Part shown: positions 42,301-54,520 of the stretch, piece after piece
How positions within the stretch are numbered: position 1 is the stretch's first letter
Layout: each line of letters begins with the position of its first letter
From: Epiperipatus broadwayi
Lineage: Eukaryota; Onychophora; Udeonychophora; Euonychophora; Peripatidae
Reading direction: 5' to 3'
Assembly: GCA_028023455.1 (NCBI GenBank)
Contig: JAQFVV010012489.1
Location: 2,667,881-2,731,880, forward strand
DNA length: 64,000 nucleotides
Position numbers and translations under genes: made by a program
Notes under the pieces: generated by a model
Seen by the model: only the letters and a program-made list of their open reading frames with translations
What the model was told of the DNA's origin: nothing
The model's database searches: none

Positions 42301-42608
42301 TTACCTGCCCTGTATTTGATAATATTCGTTCATCCATACCATCATTGTACAAACAAAGAAATTGTGACATTCAAACCCTTTTACAATCATTTGTTAAGGG
42401 TAGCTACCCACATATTCGAGCAAGTACTTTTATATTATTTTCACTATGGTGTACAAGATGCTCCTTCATGTACAACAATAATCCAAGAAGACATCCAAAC
42501 ACATTCTGGAACAAAATGGAACAGCTCCGCTTAAGGGATGAAAAAATTGTATCCCAAAAGATGTACACAGCCACTTGGTCAATATTACAACAGTGCTCAA
42601 AATTATAG
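39378..42608 (+). CDS. ORF2: APE endonuclease-reverse transcriptase, intact
   Basis: Makes the nick and copies the element RNA into the target (target-primed reverse transcription). The start is the ATG at 39,378; the frame is open five codons further up but from a TTG. The protein is 1,076 aa. Endonuclease about 1-225: SLNIRGL (7-13), catalytic Glu38 in LLETK, LLGDFN (Asp143, Asn145), SDH (Asp210, His211). RT about 480-760: motif A QLDIKSAFD (Asp562), motif B PQGSPLS (620-626), motif C YMDD (662-665). The C-terminal knuckle is C960-x2-C963-x8-H972-x4-C977, as in many LINE ORF2 proteins. All catalytic residues are present, so it may encode an active enzyme. ORF1, 226 bp upstream, is broken, so mobility would need ORF1 from elsewhere. 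The copies at 18,510-21,758 and 47,381-50,568 are frameshifted. Confidence 0.95.
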   Translation: MKIKIASLNIRGLNSPEKNYQLIKWLEIIQPHLLGLLETKIYNKSQINPSNYLNNQGYSAFSQASFSPSAGTGVVVMKTCPFYSFKIIYIDAHILIITLYDKTVTLNVAFVYLPPNHTAINKVIQIINSKIASSSHPLILLGDFNMSYNGFITKWLHLLAIPLMSGEGYLPQNSVTFNNGRFSSLIDLVFYSPVLHHMISLTIKNSSLSDHSAIIVSLKNDFIHRSITSIGNTIRVLLPCRTPEYLFSEIYIYLFKLRDIEMDPVQTWIAFVNIISYTIDVITRATPAPSRLLALVDETHKRITNSTTNKQGCSNVIALKKLYQSVSEELKEYLAIKKRKLFLTQTHTWSRHYIRWALGQKPSTRIPTAIKIQEDIISGYNMLLPLYTHFKSKLQEKKKFSPAPFFLSEPEEDIVFTPKDFIQKLASTPNSSHPGMHGIPCFVFKHLEKFTAQYLCNLANFLTKKIHHIHGLYPILLVPFIKTHEKITTLNNLRPISMSPLGIKLLESIIKDKIEPYIIPILSKMQFAKKGSSTMQAAFLFKTVIDSVRNNKKYSPVVIQLDIKSAFDMIPIELLVEALADTTIPRSLIYLITNLLLSREIHITLNGKNSPSFVPYCSIPQGSPLSALFFTFYINPLLNMIEKELSGIYIPGLKANISCIAYMDDVSIFLTSKKQIPTLLKILNSYTNKYKLEFNMDKSSVWSIYTGQFHTQHFKGKPSSFVGFPFYLSNLEMCRQIQDKIKNKIENIIDSLSKSYLSLYSKVSLFNLLIMTRITYYSPIILYTKSFTSKINSLCRKLLWGKKIVSVSLKRIQAPLIQNGLGLHSIHIFNIQKTLNLISACAYLFPYMKVFFKITPTDKPPPTNGYWKTLLTLILNIPNIIFSPPQDKFKYWDVYQIICSSLNDKRPILNINNRQLTRKFKFWSLEPKYYDFLLKLNLEALPTLHFCRYRRHYINTEDICWLCHRETETQEHFLFTCPVFDNIRSSIPSLYKQRNCDIQTLLQSFVKGSYPHIRASTFILFSLWCTRCSFMYNNNPRRHPNTFWNKMEQLRLRDEKIVSQKMYTATWSILQQCSKL

Positions 42609-42841
42609 AGGAAAAAAAAAGACTAATAAAAAACAGAACTAAGAGCTTTACAAGTGCACAAAACTAATTGGATGTATATATTTTAAAGAAAATAATGTAA
42701 ACTCAAATTTGTAAACCACATGCATATCCTTTGTCTTTGTTACCCCCCCCCCAATTACAATTTTCAACTTATTTATACTAACTTCAATTCATCTGCATGT
42801 GGTAAAATAGTTATAAATGTAACCTTTTTCTTGTTATATTC

Positions 42842-42847
42842 AATAAA
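42842..42847 (+). terminator. AATAAA polyadenylation signal of copy B
   Basis: AATAAA lies 13 bases before the 3' end of the element. What follows is a TAA repeat instead of poly-A. The same signal ends family 2 (14,279-14,284 on the minus strand, and near 46,781 on the plus strand). Confidence 0.6.
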
Positions 42848-42860
42848 GTCCTTTTGAAAG

Positions 42861-42918
<58 letters not shown>

Positions 42919-42944
42919 TGATGATGATGATGATGATAATGATG

Positions 42945-43003
<59 letters not shown>
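42861..43003. repeat. (TAA)n-(TGA)n-(TAA)n array
   Basis: TAA repeats, a TGA island of about 30 bases at 42,916-42,945, more TAA. The inverse of the array at 18,022-18,160, with a much shorter TGA island. Confidence 0.97.
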
Positions 43004-43690
43004 TCAATTCAATTCTTCAATTCATTTATTTACCGTACAAAACTACAGCATAAAGCCAATTACAGTATTACACCATAACAAATATATAAATACATAAATG
43101 AGTTTAAATGACAAATTATTAATATAATTATGTGCCATATTTCAATAAAAGATAATTAACACATTTAAAAATCTAAAGTAAAGTTAAATATCAGCATATA
43201 AACAATTATTATTAAGACATTAATAGTAATAAATAAATAAAAGGGATAAATATAAAGCACATAACAAAATAAAAATTAAAAAAAAACAATTTAATATATA
43301 TATAAACAAAATCAAGTTAAACCAATCAAATCTGACATTTAAATTTAATAACATTACAAAATTGATTATAATCTAAATTGAAGTAATTAATATTGCTACA
43401 AATCTGATTATATAAAGATGGTAGCCTAAACAAAGGAGAAAATCTAAGAACATTGGAATGACAAGTTTTAATGTAACAAACAGAAGCAGACCGAGTATCA
43501 TGCACATGAGATCTAATTATAACAGTAGAAATTGTATTAGATAAAAGAACTATTTTATTAACAAGTTTATAACGATATTTAATATCTCTATATTGTCTTC
43601 TAGAAGAAAGATGAACAACAGTTTTATTTCCCAAAGAAACATATTTAGAAAACTTATTATACACTGATTGTAATAAATTACATCCCTGTT
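43004..43690 (-). pseudogene. 3' fragment of a CR1/Jockey-like LINE (block B)
   Basis: Mirror of 17,338-18,021. The open frame 43,326-43,664 (112 codons) ends with the same C-terminal block (HDTRSAS, LFRLPSLYNQI) with few substitutions. The 3' UTR ends at about 43,004 with TTGAATTGAATT against the TAA array. The 5' end is truncated at a TAA/TTA array. The frame is kept over this fragment in both blocks, but it has no catalytic domain. Confidence 0.6.
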
Positions 43691-44055
<365 letters not shown>

Positions 44056-44776
44056 AATAAAAATATCGATTTAAAAATAAAATATTATTTACATACATTT
44101 TCATAACTTTTAAAACATCTTAAATTGTAAAATTGTGAATCCTAAGATTTTCCAAATAATATAAATTAATAAAAAAATGTTTACTTAATATTTATATTAT
44201 TCATGCTTCAAGCCAAGATACTAAAGACTAGCTTATATATATAAAAGTGAAATTATAAGAAAGAGTTGTATCATTCCTAACTTGCAAAATCTCTGTCTTT
44301 TCAAATCACTTCTCAGAGAGCATTGTTTTAACGGCAACCAGTCTGAAAGTAATTGTAAAGAACATGTGGAAAAATCAACGGCCTTCCAGTCATTGCAAAT
44401 TTTGTAACGGCATGCGTTTTAAACAAAGTATTATTTACATACATTGCTGATAGGGGATATTAACATCTAGAAAATTGCAGTCGTAAATTCCAGATTTTGC
44501 ACTGCAATATCAAATAAAATTAATAACTAATTGAAGTAATAAATGTATATGTTTATATTATTCATGCTTTTCAAGCCAAGATTCTTGAGACTGGCTTATA
44601 TATATAAAAAGTTAAGTATAAAGAAGGGTGAGCCTGTCATTTCTTTTCTTGTCCAAACAATCTCTGTCATGTGTCTAGGTTTTGATCACTTCTCGGAGCC
44701 ATTATCTTCTTTGCTATTGGCTGTCTTCCCGTAAATGTAAGGTGCATGTACATCCTTAACAACGCTTCCAGTCATT
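44056..44776. repeat. Two tandem 370-bp units (block B)
   Basis: Inverse of 16,264-16,982, with more scattered small differences between the units than in block A. The distal unit (44,400-44,776) still shows the GGCTTATATATATAAA stretch. Confidence 0.65.
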
Positions 44777-44799
44777 AATAATAATAATAATAATAATTA

Positions 44800-46797
44800 A
44801 AAAGAAATAGAACAACACATATAATATATATTGTCATCAGCACAATAATACGAAAAAAGATCATCCATTGGCTTGGAGAACTACTGCCACAACAAGCACA
44901 AAACAATTATCGAAGTAATAAAAAAAAAGAAGAAATATGCACCAATTATAATTTTGTTTTTTATTGAGCAGCTTTTGTTCAATTGCTATATAGCAAATAG
45001 GCGTGCTGGAAAAACAACACCTCCGTCTCTTCTATATATAATTGTTAATCTCTACTATACCTAATAGCCAATCTGCTACTCAACATTAAAAGTCACCTCA
45101 CATTGAATGGGAAAAAATCGCAGCTTTCAGACGAATCCTTTGTCCGCGCATTGGTCCACCCAAGTATATTTACTCATTACAATATATATAAGTCCTCTAT
45201 TATCTAGAGAAAAAAAAAAATGAAAATAACCAATTTTCAAACGCACCTAACTAAATATAATCATACATAAAATAACCCACGATTTAACTCATTTTCCTCC
45301 CCAACTTTCCATCAAATTTTTTTCAATTTAAAAAATTAACAACAACAAAATAAAACAACTTAGCATAAAATCAAAAAAATACTTTCCGACAGGCAAAAAC
45401 ACCCTAGCTATGCACAGAGATGTTTTATGAGACAAATATATACTCACTTTAGTTCCCATTCGTTGCTTAGAACCAATGGAATCAGGCAAAAAATTCAAAA
45501 TAAATTAAAAAGATGTTGAAAAAATCGCAGCCTCATTTGAAAACATCATACCATATCAATATCTGCAAAAGTAACACTAATAAATCTGGCTTATAAGTAT
45601 AAAAATTACATACTTATATATTCAGATTTTGCAAAAACACTCATATCTTAAATCTCGTCGATCTTCAACAAACCAATATGGAAAGAGAAAACCGAGTGGC
45701 AATCTCTATAAAAAATCGTGAGCGAGATTCACCTCATACCACTGGATGGATCTCCATACAATCATGTATTTTACCCACCGAAATCAATCGATCTAATAAC
45801 TGCAACCATAAAAAGATTTCCAGACCTGGAATTGTGTAATCAGTTGCTAATGCTACATCGAGACGAGACCACCCCTTCATCTGGATATCTATCCACACTG
45901 ATTGAAGAACTCAAGCCAAATATGCAGCTTCGAATATCACTCAATAAGTGTCAACAAGTATACATACTAGGATATTTATAATATATTATATTCAAACCAG
46001 ATGCCTAATCTACATCCATCAGTTTCTTCTTGGGATGGACAACAGGTAATCTGACTTTGTAGCGGGATTCAGAAAATAATAATTAGAGACCAACAATTAT
46101 TTGATTTTCTACTTAAGCATAATCTTGTAATGCTACTACCCACAATCCATTTCATCAGATTTCATAGATTCACTACAAATATAGTCACCATGTTTAAACT
46201 AAATCATGAGAAGAAGACACACTAAATCGACCTTCTTCATTCATACAGTGCCCTAGAAACAATACAGTAGCACAGTGTTTTACCACATACAGAAAGGCTA
46301 TCATTTCAATTGATGAAATAATAAATACATTTAAAAAAGGCAACAGCCCTACTATTTGTTGCAGCGACATACAGCCTTTATGCCTACTAATTTACCAGAT
46401 GCACTTTTGCACTTGCTAATAACCCTCGACACCGCCCAGCAACATATTCAATAAAACTAGAACTGTTCAGAAAAAGAGACAGCATCCTAGCTCAACCAGA
46501 TGTATTTGCAGCCACATGAGTCACAGGTGAAACAAAGATCCAGTCTATGAAATATAAAGGCCAATAAAGATAGATGATGACATTTTCAACATCAGCATTT
46601 TTTCCAACTTCAAAAAGATGCAAGCACAAACTGAACTAAATAGAAGACCAAATTTAAAAACAAGAAGAAAAAAAAAAGTATGCAGAAAAAGATAAAGACT
46701 TATATACTGAAAGTTGTAATTTGATTTTCATTTGTAACAAATCAATATATTACTAGATGTGACTTTAACTTTTTAGACTCAATAAAGTTTTGCTTCT
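44800..46797 (+). pseudogene. 5'-truncated retrotransposon, family 2, ORF2 remnant (block B)
   Basis: Reverse complement of 14,265-16,240 but far more corrupted. Motif A is lost in a scrambled stretch near 44,950, and motif B and the catalytic region fall in different frames. Recognisable pieces are HHKTIIEVIKKKKKYAP-like sequence near 44,890-44,940, SGYLSTLIEELKP near 45,880-45,920 and the 3' UTR from about 46,540. The A copy reads better almost everywhere. Since B is clean elsewhere, the damage looks like unpolished contig-end sequence, although real decay cannot be excluded. Confidence 0.7.
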
Positions 46798-46826
46798 GAA
46801 ACATCATCATCATCATCATCATCATC

Positions 46827-46865
<39 letters not shown>

Positions 46866-46880
46866 GTAATAATAATGATG
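46798..46880. repeat. (ATC)n-(TAA)n array ending at the gap
   Basis: ATC repeats after the 3' end of the family-2 fragment, then TAA repeats with one TAG variant, ending AATAATGATG at the first N. It corresponds to 14,189-14,264. Confidence 0.9.
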
Positions 46881-47380
46881 NNNNNNNNNNNNNNNNNNNN
46901 NNNNNNNNNNNNNNNNNNNNNNNNNNNNNNNNNNNNNNNNNNNNNNNNNNNNNNNNNNNNNNNNNNNNNNNNNNNNNNNNNNNNNNNNNNNNNNNNNNNN
47001 NNNNNNNNNNNNNNNNNNNNNNNNNNNNNNNNNNNNNNNNNNNNNNNNNNNNNNNNNNNNNNNNNNNNNNNNNNNNNNNNNNNNNNNNNNNNNNNNNNNN
47101 NNNNNNNNNNNNNNNNNNNNNNNNNNNNNNNNNNNNNNNNNNNNNNNNNNNNNNNNNNNNNNNNNNNNNNNNNNNNNNNNNNNNNNNNNNNNNNNNNNNN
47201 NNNNNNNNNNNNNNNNNNNNNNNNNNNNNNNNNNNNNNNNNNNNNNNNNNNNNNNNNNNNNNNNNNNNNNNNNNNNNNNNNNNNNNNNNNNNNNNNNNNN
47301 NNNNNNNNNNNNNNNNNNNNNNNNNNNNNNNNNNNNNNNNNNNNNNNNNNNNNNNNNNNNNNNNNNNNNNNNNNNNNNNN
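46881..47380. other. Scaffold gap of exactly 500 N
   Basis: A round-number N run marks a scaffolding join of unknown true length. The sequence to its right starts inside ORF2 of a third element copy (equivalent to 18,550), so the join does not continue block B. Confidence 0.99.
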
Positions 47381-50300
47381 GTGTACATCTTTTGGGATAC
47401 AATTTTTTTCATCTCTTAAGCAGAGCTGTTCCATTTTGTTCCAGAATGTGTTTGGATGTCTTCTTGGATTATTGTTGTACATGAAGGAGCATATTGTACA
47501 CCATAGTGAAAGCAATATAAAAGTACTTGCTTGAATATGTGGGTGGCTACCCTTAATAAATGATTGTAAAAGGGTTTGAATGTCACAATTTCTTTGTTTG
47601 TACAATGATGGTATGGATGAATGAATATTATCAAATACAGGGCTGGTAAAAAGAAAATGTTCTTGCATCTCAGTTTCTCTATGACACAACCAGCATATGT
47701 CTTCTGTATTTATGTAATGCCTTCTATATCTACAAAAGTGCAATATTGGCAATGCTTCAAGGTTTAATTTGAGTAGAAAATCATAATATTTTGGGTTCTA
47801 ATAACCAGAAGTTAAATTTTTGGGTTAGTTGTCTATTATTAATGTTTAAAATTGGTCTTTTATCATTTAGAGAAGAGCAAATTATCTGGTATACATCCCA
47901 ATATTTAAATTTATCTTGAGGTGGTGAAAAAATAATGTTTGGAATGTTAAGAATTAGTGTAAGCAAGGTTTTCCAATATCCATTGGTTGGTGGTGGTTTA
48001 CCTGTTGGGGTAATCTTGAAGAACACTTTCATGTATGGAAATAAATAAGCACATGCAGAAATGAGATTTAATGTCTTTTGAATGTTAAAAATATGTATAG
48101 AATGTAGTCCTAAACCATTTTGTATTAGAGGAGCTTGAATACGTTTTAGTGAAACCGAAACAATCTTTTTTCCCCACAGCAACTTTCTACATAACCAGTT
48201 TATTTTACTAGTAAAAGATTTAGTGTATAGTATTATTGGAGAATAGTATGTGATTCGAGTCATAATTAATAGATTAAACAGGGATACTTTTGAATACAGT
48301 GAAAGGTAAGATTTTGAAAGTGAATCAATTATATTTTCTATTTTATTTTTTATTTTGTCTTGTATTTGTCGACACATTTCTAGATGGCTCAAATAGAAGG
48401 GGAATCCCACAAAAGAGCTGGGTTTTCCTTTAAAATGTTGTGTGTGAAATTGTCCTGTATATATTGACCACACAGAAGATTTATCCATGTTAAACTCCAG
48501 CTTGTATTTATTAGTGTATGAATTAAGAATTTTCAATAGAGTTGGGATCTGTTTTTTAGAAGTTAAAAAAATTGAGACATCATCCATGTAGGCAATACAG
48601 AAGATGTTTGCTTTTAGACTTGGTATGTATATGCCTGATAATTCTTTTTCTATCATATTCAGTAAGGGATTGATATAGAAAGTAAAAAAAAAAGAGCACT
48701 TAGTGGTGAACCTTGTGAAATTGAACAGTAAGGTACAAAAGAGGGGGACTTCTTACCATTAAGTGTAATGTGTATTTCTCGACTTAATAGAAGATTGGTG
48801 ATTAAATATATTAAGGATCTTGGTATTGTTGTGTCCGCTAATGCTTCAACAAGGAGTTCAATTGGAATCATATCAAATGCTGATTTTATATCCAGTTGGA
48901 TTACAACTGGACTATATTTTTTATTATTTCTGACAGAATCAATAACTGTTTTGAATAGAAAGGCTGCTTGCATTGTAGATGAGCCTTTCTTATCAAACTG
49001 CATTTTAGATAGTATAGGTATATTATAGGGTTCTATTTTGTCTTTAATGATTGACTCCAGCAGTTTGATACCCAGAGGGCTCATTGATATGAGCCTTAGA
49101 TTGTTTAGTGTGGTTTTTTCATGTGTTTTGATAAATGGTACTAGTAAAATAGGGTATAATCCATGTATATGATGGATCTTTTTTGTTAGAAGGTTTGCTA
49201 GATTACACAGATACTGAGCAGTAAAATTTTCTAAATGCTTGAATACAAAGCAAGGTATACCATGCATTCCTGGGTGACTGGAGTTTGGGGTTGATGCTAA
49301 TTTTTGAATAAAGTCTTTGGGAGTAAATACTATATCTTCTTCTGGCTCACCGAGAAAAAATGGTGTAGGGTTGAATTTTTTCTTCTCTTGAAGTTTGGAT
49401 TTGAAATGGGTGTAGAGAGGTAGCAACATGTTGTAACCAGAAATTATATCTTCTTGTATTTTAATTGCTGTCAGTATACGAGTTGATGGCTTTTGTCCCA
49501 GTTCCCAGTGAATATAGTGTCTGGACCATGTGTGTGTCTGTGTCAAAAAGAGTTTTTTTTTAATTGCCAGGTATTCTTTAAGTTCTTCAGAGACTGATTT
49601 ATAAAGTTTCTTCAGGGCAATCACATTTGAACAGCCTTGTTTATTTGTAGTACTGTTTGTGATTCTTTTGTGTGTTTCATCTACAAGAGCTAGAAGCCTT
49701 GAAAAGGCTGAGGTAGTCCTTGTTATGACATCAATTGTATATGAAATAATGTTAACAAAGGCAATCCATGTTTGCACTGGATCCATTTCAATGTCTCGAA
49801 GTTTGAAGAGATATATATATATTTCTGAGAATAAATATTCTGGGGTTCGACATTGAAGAAGCACTCTAATTGTGTTTCCAATAGATGTTATTGATCTGTA
49901 TCTAAAATCATTCTTTAGTGAAACAATAATTGCAGAATGATCTGATAATGATGAGTTTTTTATTGTTAGGCTGATCATCTGATGCAACACTGGTGAGAAG
50001 AAGACCAGGTCAATTAATGATGAAAACCTGCCATTATTAAATGTTACTGAATACTGTGGGAGATAGCCTTCTCCACTCATGAGTGGTATGGCTAGTAAGT
50101 GCAACCATTTTGTGACAAACTCATTGTATGACATGTTGAAATCATCAAGTAAAATTATTGGATGTGATGAGGATGCTATTTTGGAATTTATAATTTGAAT
50201 GACTTTATTAATTATTGTGTGATTTGGAGGTAAATAAACAAATGCTACATTCAATGTGACTGTTTTATCATATAATGTTATAATTAATATGTGTGCATCT

Positions 50301-50568
50301 ATATATATTATTTTGAATGAATAGAAGGGGCAGGTTTTCATTACTACTACTCCTGTTCCTGCTGAGGGTGAAAATGATGCTTGGGAGAATGCTGAGTATC
50401 CTTGATTATTAAGATGGTTAGATGGATTAATCTGAGATTTATTATAAATTTTTGTTTCAAGTAGCCCAAGCAAATAAGGTTGTATAATTTCAAGCCATTT
50501 TATTAATTGATAGTTTTTTCTGGTGAGTTTATTCCACTGATGTTTAATGACGCTATTTTTATCTTCAT
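47381..50568 (-). pseudogene. ORF2, copy C, two homopolymer frameshifts
   Basis: The ATG is at 50,566-50,568. A run of six A where copy B has seven (near 50,515) shifts the frame after about 20 codons. The main frame, 48,659-50,473 (604 codons), covers the endonuclease and RT to motif B. A run of ten A (48,684-48,693) where B has eight breaks it just before motif C, and the YMDD site and thumb continue in 47,781-48,656. LLGDFN reads LLDDFN here, changing the residue before the catalytic Asp. The frame after 47,781 ends early as in copy A. The CCHC motif is on a separate piece near 47,650-47,710. Homopolymer changes could also be sequencing error. Confidence 0.85.
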
Positions 50569-50868
50569 TATAGTTTCACTCAATAAAAACAGAACACACC
50601 TGATGCAGTAATTAGATTAGAATTTTATATAGTTTAGATAACTTGCACAAATTATGACAAAGAATTTTTATGTCTGAAGGTTCTACTTCCTCCCTCCTAT
50701 GATAATTTTTGCACATTTGCTTTTTATTGGTGCTAAGGTCTTCATCTGAAGTGTATTCAAACTCAGTATCCTTGAACTCATATTTGCTTTTCTTATTTTT
50801 TTATGATCTAATGTCTGGGGCATATCATCTTCACTGAGATTAATAGGCACTGCTGCATTTTTTCTGCT

Positions 50869-52137
50869 TCATTTGCTTCGCGGTCTGCCTGGTTTTCGGT
50901 TTACAGTGTCATTTATTTTCGGGTCTGTAGGTGGCAGACAAGGCACTAGATAGTCTATAATATCTTGTGAAGTTTTGTTAAGGGGCGTTTTTGATTGTTT
51001 GTGATTTTGGCAATCACTTTTTAATATTTCTTGTTGAGATGAGCTATTTTCTTGTAACACTGGTTTATCCTCATCATTCCGTGATTGATTTTTGGGTAAA
51101 ATTGATTCACTTTCATCATTTACTGATTGCTTTCTGGTGATGTTTAGATCGTCTGTTACACCGTCATTAATTGGATTACTTTGATAGAAAATTGTAATTG
51201 ATTCACTTATTGGTTGAGAAGTGAAATCTGTGTTATTTACTGGCACATTTCCACATTGATGACTTGAGGTTGCTCTCATATCACAGTGTTTACATTTAAG
51301 TTTTGGGCATGCATTTATAATGTGCTCACGTTGTTTGCAGTGAAAACATTGTGGTTTAAGTCCATGAATTATTAAGAGTAGCGTCACTTCGTGATCGGTT
51401 ATAAGAGTGGGAATATCATTTGGATTTATGTTTTGATTTAATTTAACTTTAAAATGATAATTGTTTCTATAGATCGGTATCGGAGTTCCTTTTAAATATA
51501 TAGGTTGAAAGGCAACAACAACTCCAAATGGTTGCATTAATTTATTGAGGTCATTTATTGTATAGTTAAAGTACGTATCTTTGATTGTGCCGGTAATAAA
51601 ATTTTCTCTATATTGGTTAACTTTTACTAAAGCATATTTCCCTAACATTTTAATTGTTTTATCAAATTTGTTTTTTTGTTCTTCGCTATAGAATTTAATA
51701 GCAAGATAGCAAGGATTTGGATGATCTGCAATGCGCAATATAGAATCCCATAAAATATTTGTGCTTTATTCTTCATATAGCAAATCCTTAGAAAATCTAT
51801 ACAGCGAACAATTTATATATGTAATTGCAAGGATAACAGACCAGTCAGTAAAGAAACATTTAAATGACATAAATAGGTCACTTGAGATGGTCATATTAAA
51901 GCATTCACAAATTTTTATTAGACTTTCATTAGTCCAGATCTCCTCTTCTATTACGTTATCTGGTAATGGATCAGATTCTGAAATCACATCTAGTTTCATT
52001 AGATCATTCATTGTTGAACAACGAAATCTTGAAACTGGAGTTTGATTTTTTTTCACATTCTGAGGAAAGTCTTTTTTAGTGGATGCTTTGATTGCATCAG
52101 CATAAGAAATGCTTGCTGCATTCAAAGAGATCGCTAT
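50869..52137 (-). pseudogene. ORF1, copy C, lost start and one internal stop
   Basis: The start codon seen as ATG in copy B is ATA here (52,135-52,137). One in-frame TAA near 51,766-51,768 separates an N-terminal piece from a 289-codon piece (50,869-51,738). That piece holds an intact double zinc knuckle: CFHCKQREHIINAC (C-x2-C-x4-H-x4-C) and CKHCDMRATSSHQC. It ends KPGRPRSK at a TGA. Copy B has CGA at this TGA and TGA four codons earlier, where C has CGA. The two copies are thus broken at different codons, so neither is a descendant of the other's broken form. Confidence 0.85.
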
Positions 52138-52345
52138 ATTGGAGTAAAAAAAACCCGCTTGCACACAAATTCCTTGTCGGAGGAGTTTCTTAAGTTTAAA
52201 AAACTATATATACTGAAGATTGGGTTGCTTAGAGTCAATATGGTTTATTTTAAATAAAAAAAATTTTAGTTTTATTATTACTAGAAATATATAATATATC
52301 CTACCGATATCTACGGTCACCAAACCAGCTCGCGCATGCACACTC

Positions 52346-52462
<117 letters not shown>

Positions 52463-54385
52463 TCTTTACATTTTATACATAAATTTATTTGGTTCACCAT
52501 GCATTACATACAAATTGTTAATCTACTTTTGATGTTGTTTAAAAATAACAGCAAGGATATTGATATTAGTTTTTTTTTTAGATTTTCTCTAAGTTTTTAC
52601 ATAACTAATTTATGAAGAGTTCTAGAGTCTTATTATGGCAATGTTGTTATCATTAAAATTAAAAATTTTCATTACTTAATATCAAAATATTAATAGATTT
52701 GTTTTCTTTGAACTCTTTAATAATACTTTGTGTATAATTATGAATTAGAATTACTCTAAAATGTAGTATATTTAGGTAATGGTTTATAACCTAGACTTTT
52801 TAATTTGATGCTAAAATTTTGATTATTTTCTTTCAGTAGTGTAACTACTTTAAATATTTTACTTGAATAGCTGTTATATTGCCAAATACATTGTGTCAAA
52901 GTAATCTTATTTATTATTAAATAACATTTAAAAAACATATAATAAAGGTACATTTTTAAATTTAGAAAAAAAAATTTTCAATTTTTAAAAAACAGACACA
53001 TTCCTGCACACAAAACAAATATTATTTCATTATTAGTAAGATAAATTACAGAAGTAATTAATTAATTAAATTAAAATAATGGAATTTAGCAAGTAAATAT
53101 CCCACCCCCCCAAAGAAAAATTTAATATCCAATATACATTACAAAGAAATCAAGTCATACATCACATGATCTAATTTAGCAAGCTTGTATTACAAATGTT
53201 ATATATTGTTCCGGTCAAAATTGTGTATTCATTCAACAAGACCAATAATCCAAGCAAAAGTACCTTGAATCCAACCATGCATAAGATACAGATGTCAGAG
53301 CAAGGGTGAATCCTAACCTATTTGCCTGAACTATTGCCTCTCTGATTAATGGATAATGTTTGTGATGACATGAGCAGTGCTTGATTTTATTCCGTCCCAG
53401 CTGGAGGTCATGGTTTACAAAGAGACTCAAAATAATAATGAGTTTATAGAAGAAATTAATGATTTAGTGAATTTCAGAATGGTACAGAGGTCATTGGACA
53501 TCAATTACTAATTGTTTAAACTGTAATAATGATAATTCTTTCTGGCAACATTATAAAGAAGTGAATTAAATCAAGGAAATACTATAAATAAATAGAGTAA
53601 TTAACCTTAGAGATTTGGAGTGATGACAAACTAAGCTTATTTAAAATAATCATATTACAGGAATTTATTAAGAAATTTTGTTACAAAATAAGTTTTTGTT
53701 TATACAACTTGGTTATTTTTATTTAATTTGTTTTGATGCAGCTTTGACAACAATGTAAAAGTTTGTTAATTGGTCTGCCAAAACCAATCAGCAATAAAAT
53801 ATTATTAGCCCTCTTTAAAAGATTACAAATAAATCTATTTTATATATAAATATAGATAGATAACAAAATAAGAAAGATGTGCATTTAAAACACTATTATA
53901 TTTAAATCAGTTTTGTTCTAAAATAAATAATTGACAATCACATAGTCAGATTTAATTAATTGGGATTTGTTTGTGAAGGACATGCCATCATGGCAGAGAG
54001 CATTTCAGGTTTTCTAAATAAAGATATAAAATGTTGAAGAAGGCAGAATGCTACAACAAAAATAAATGAGGTCTGTTATGAACCTCTGGGTGGCTTTCCT
54101 AAAGAAAATTCCTAGTAAATACAACTAGATGATGAGAAATGCTGGCCCTCCAGCCAAAACATGTCTCTAAATAATCATAATAATATTTTGATGTGCTGAA
54201 CTTCCCATACACATCTTAATGGCAATGCCTGAAAAAAATCCCTTGGTATGAACTATGTCTACTTTGAGGGAAAGTGAAAGATTGGACTGGTCATATTTAA
54301 AATTCCAAAGGTCCTAAGAGGCAATTAGTAAAGCAAAATAATAATAATAAATGAATGGTTGTAGTTATAAATACATAATGCCTTA

Positions 54386-54388
<3 letters not shown>

Positions 54389-54460
<72 letters not shown>

Positions 54461-54520
54461 AGAAAGGAGGAGGAGAGAGAGGGAGAGAGGGAGGGAGGGA
54501 GATAGGTAGATAGATAGTGT
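54389..54520. repeat. (AT)n plus GGAGA-rich purine run, block C version
   Basis: About 68 bases of AT repeat, then AGAAAGAAAGG, GGAGAGAGGGAG-type purines and a short GATA remnant. The purine run is unique to this copy. Confidence 0.95.
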
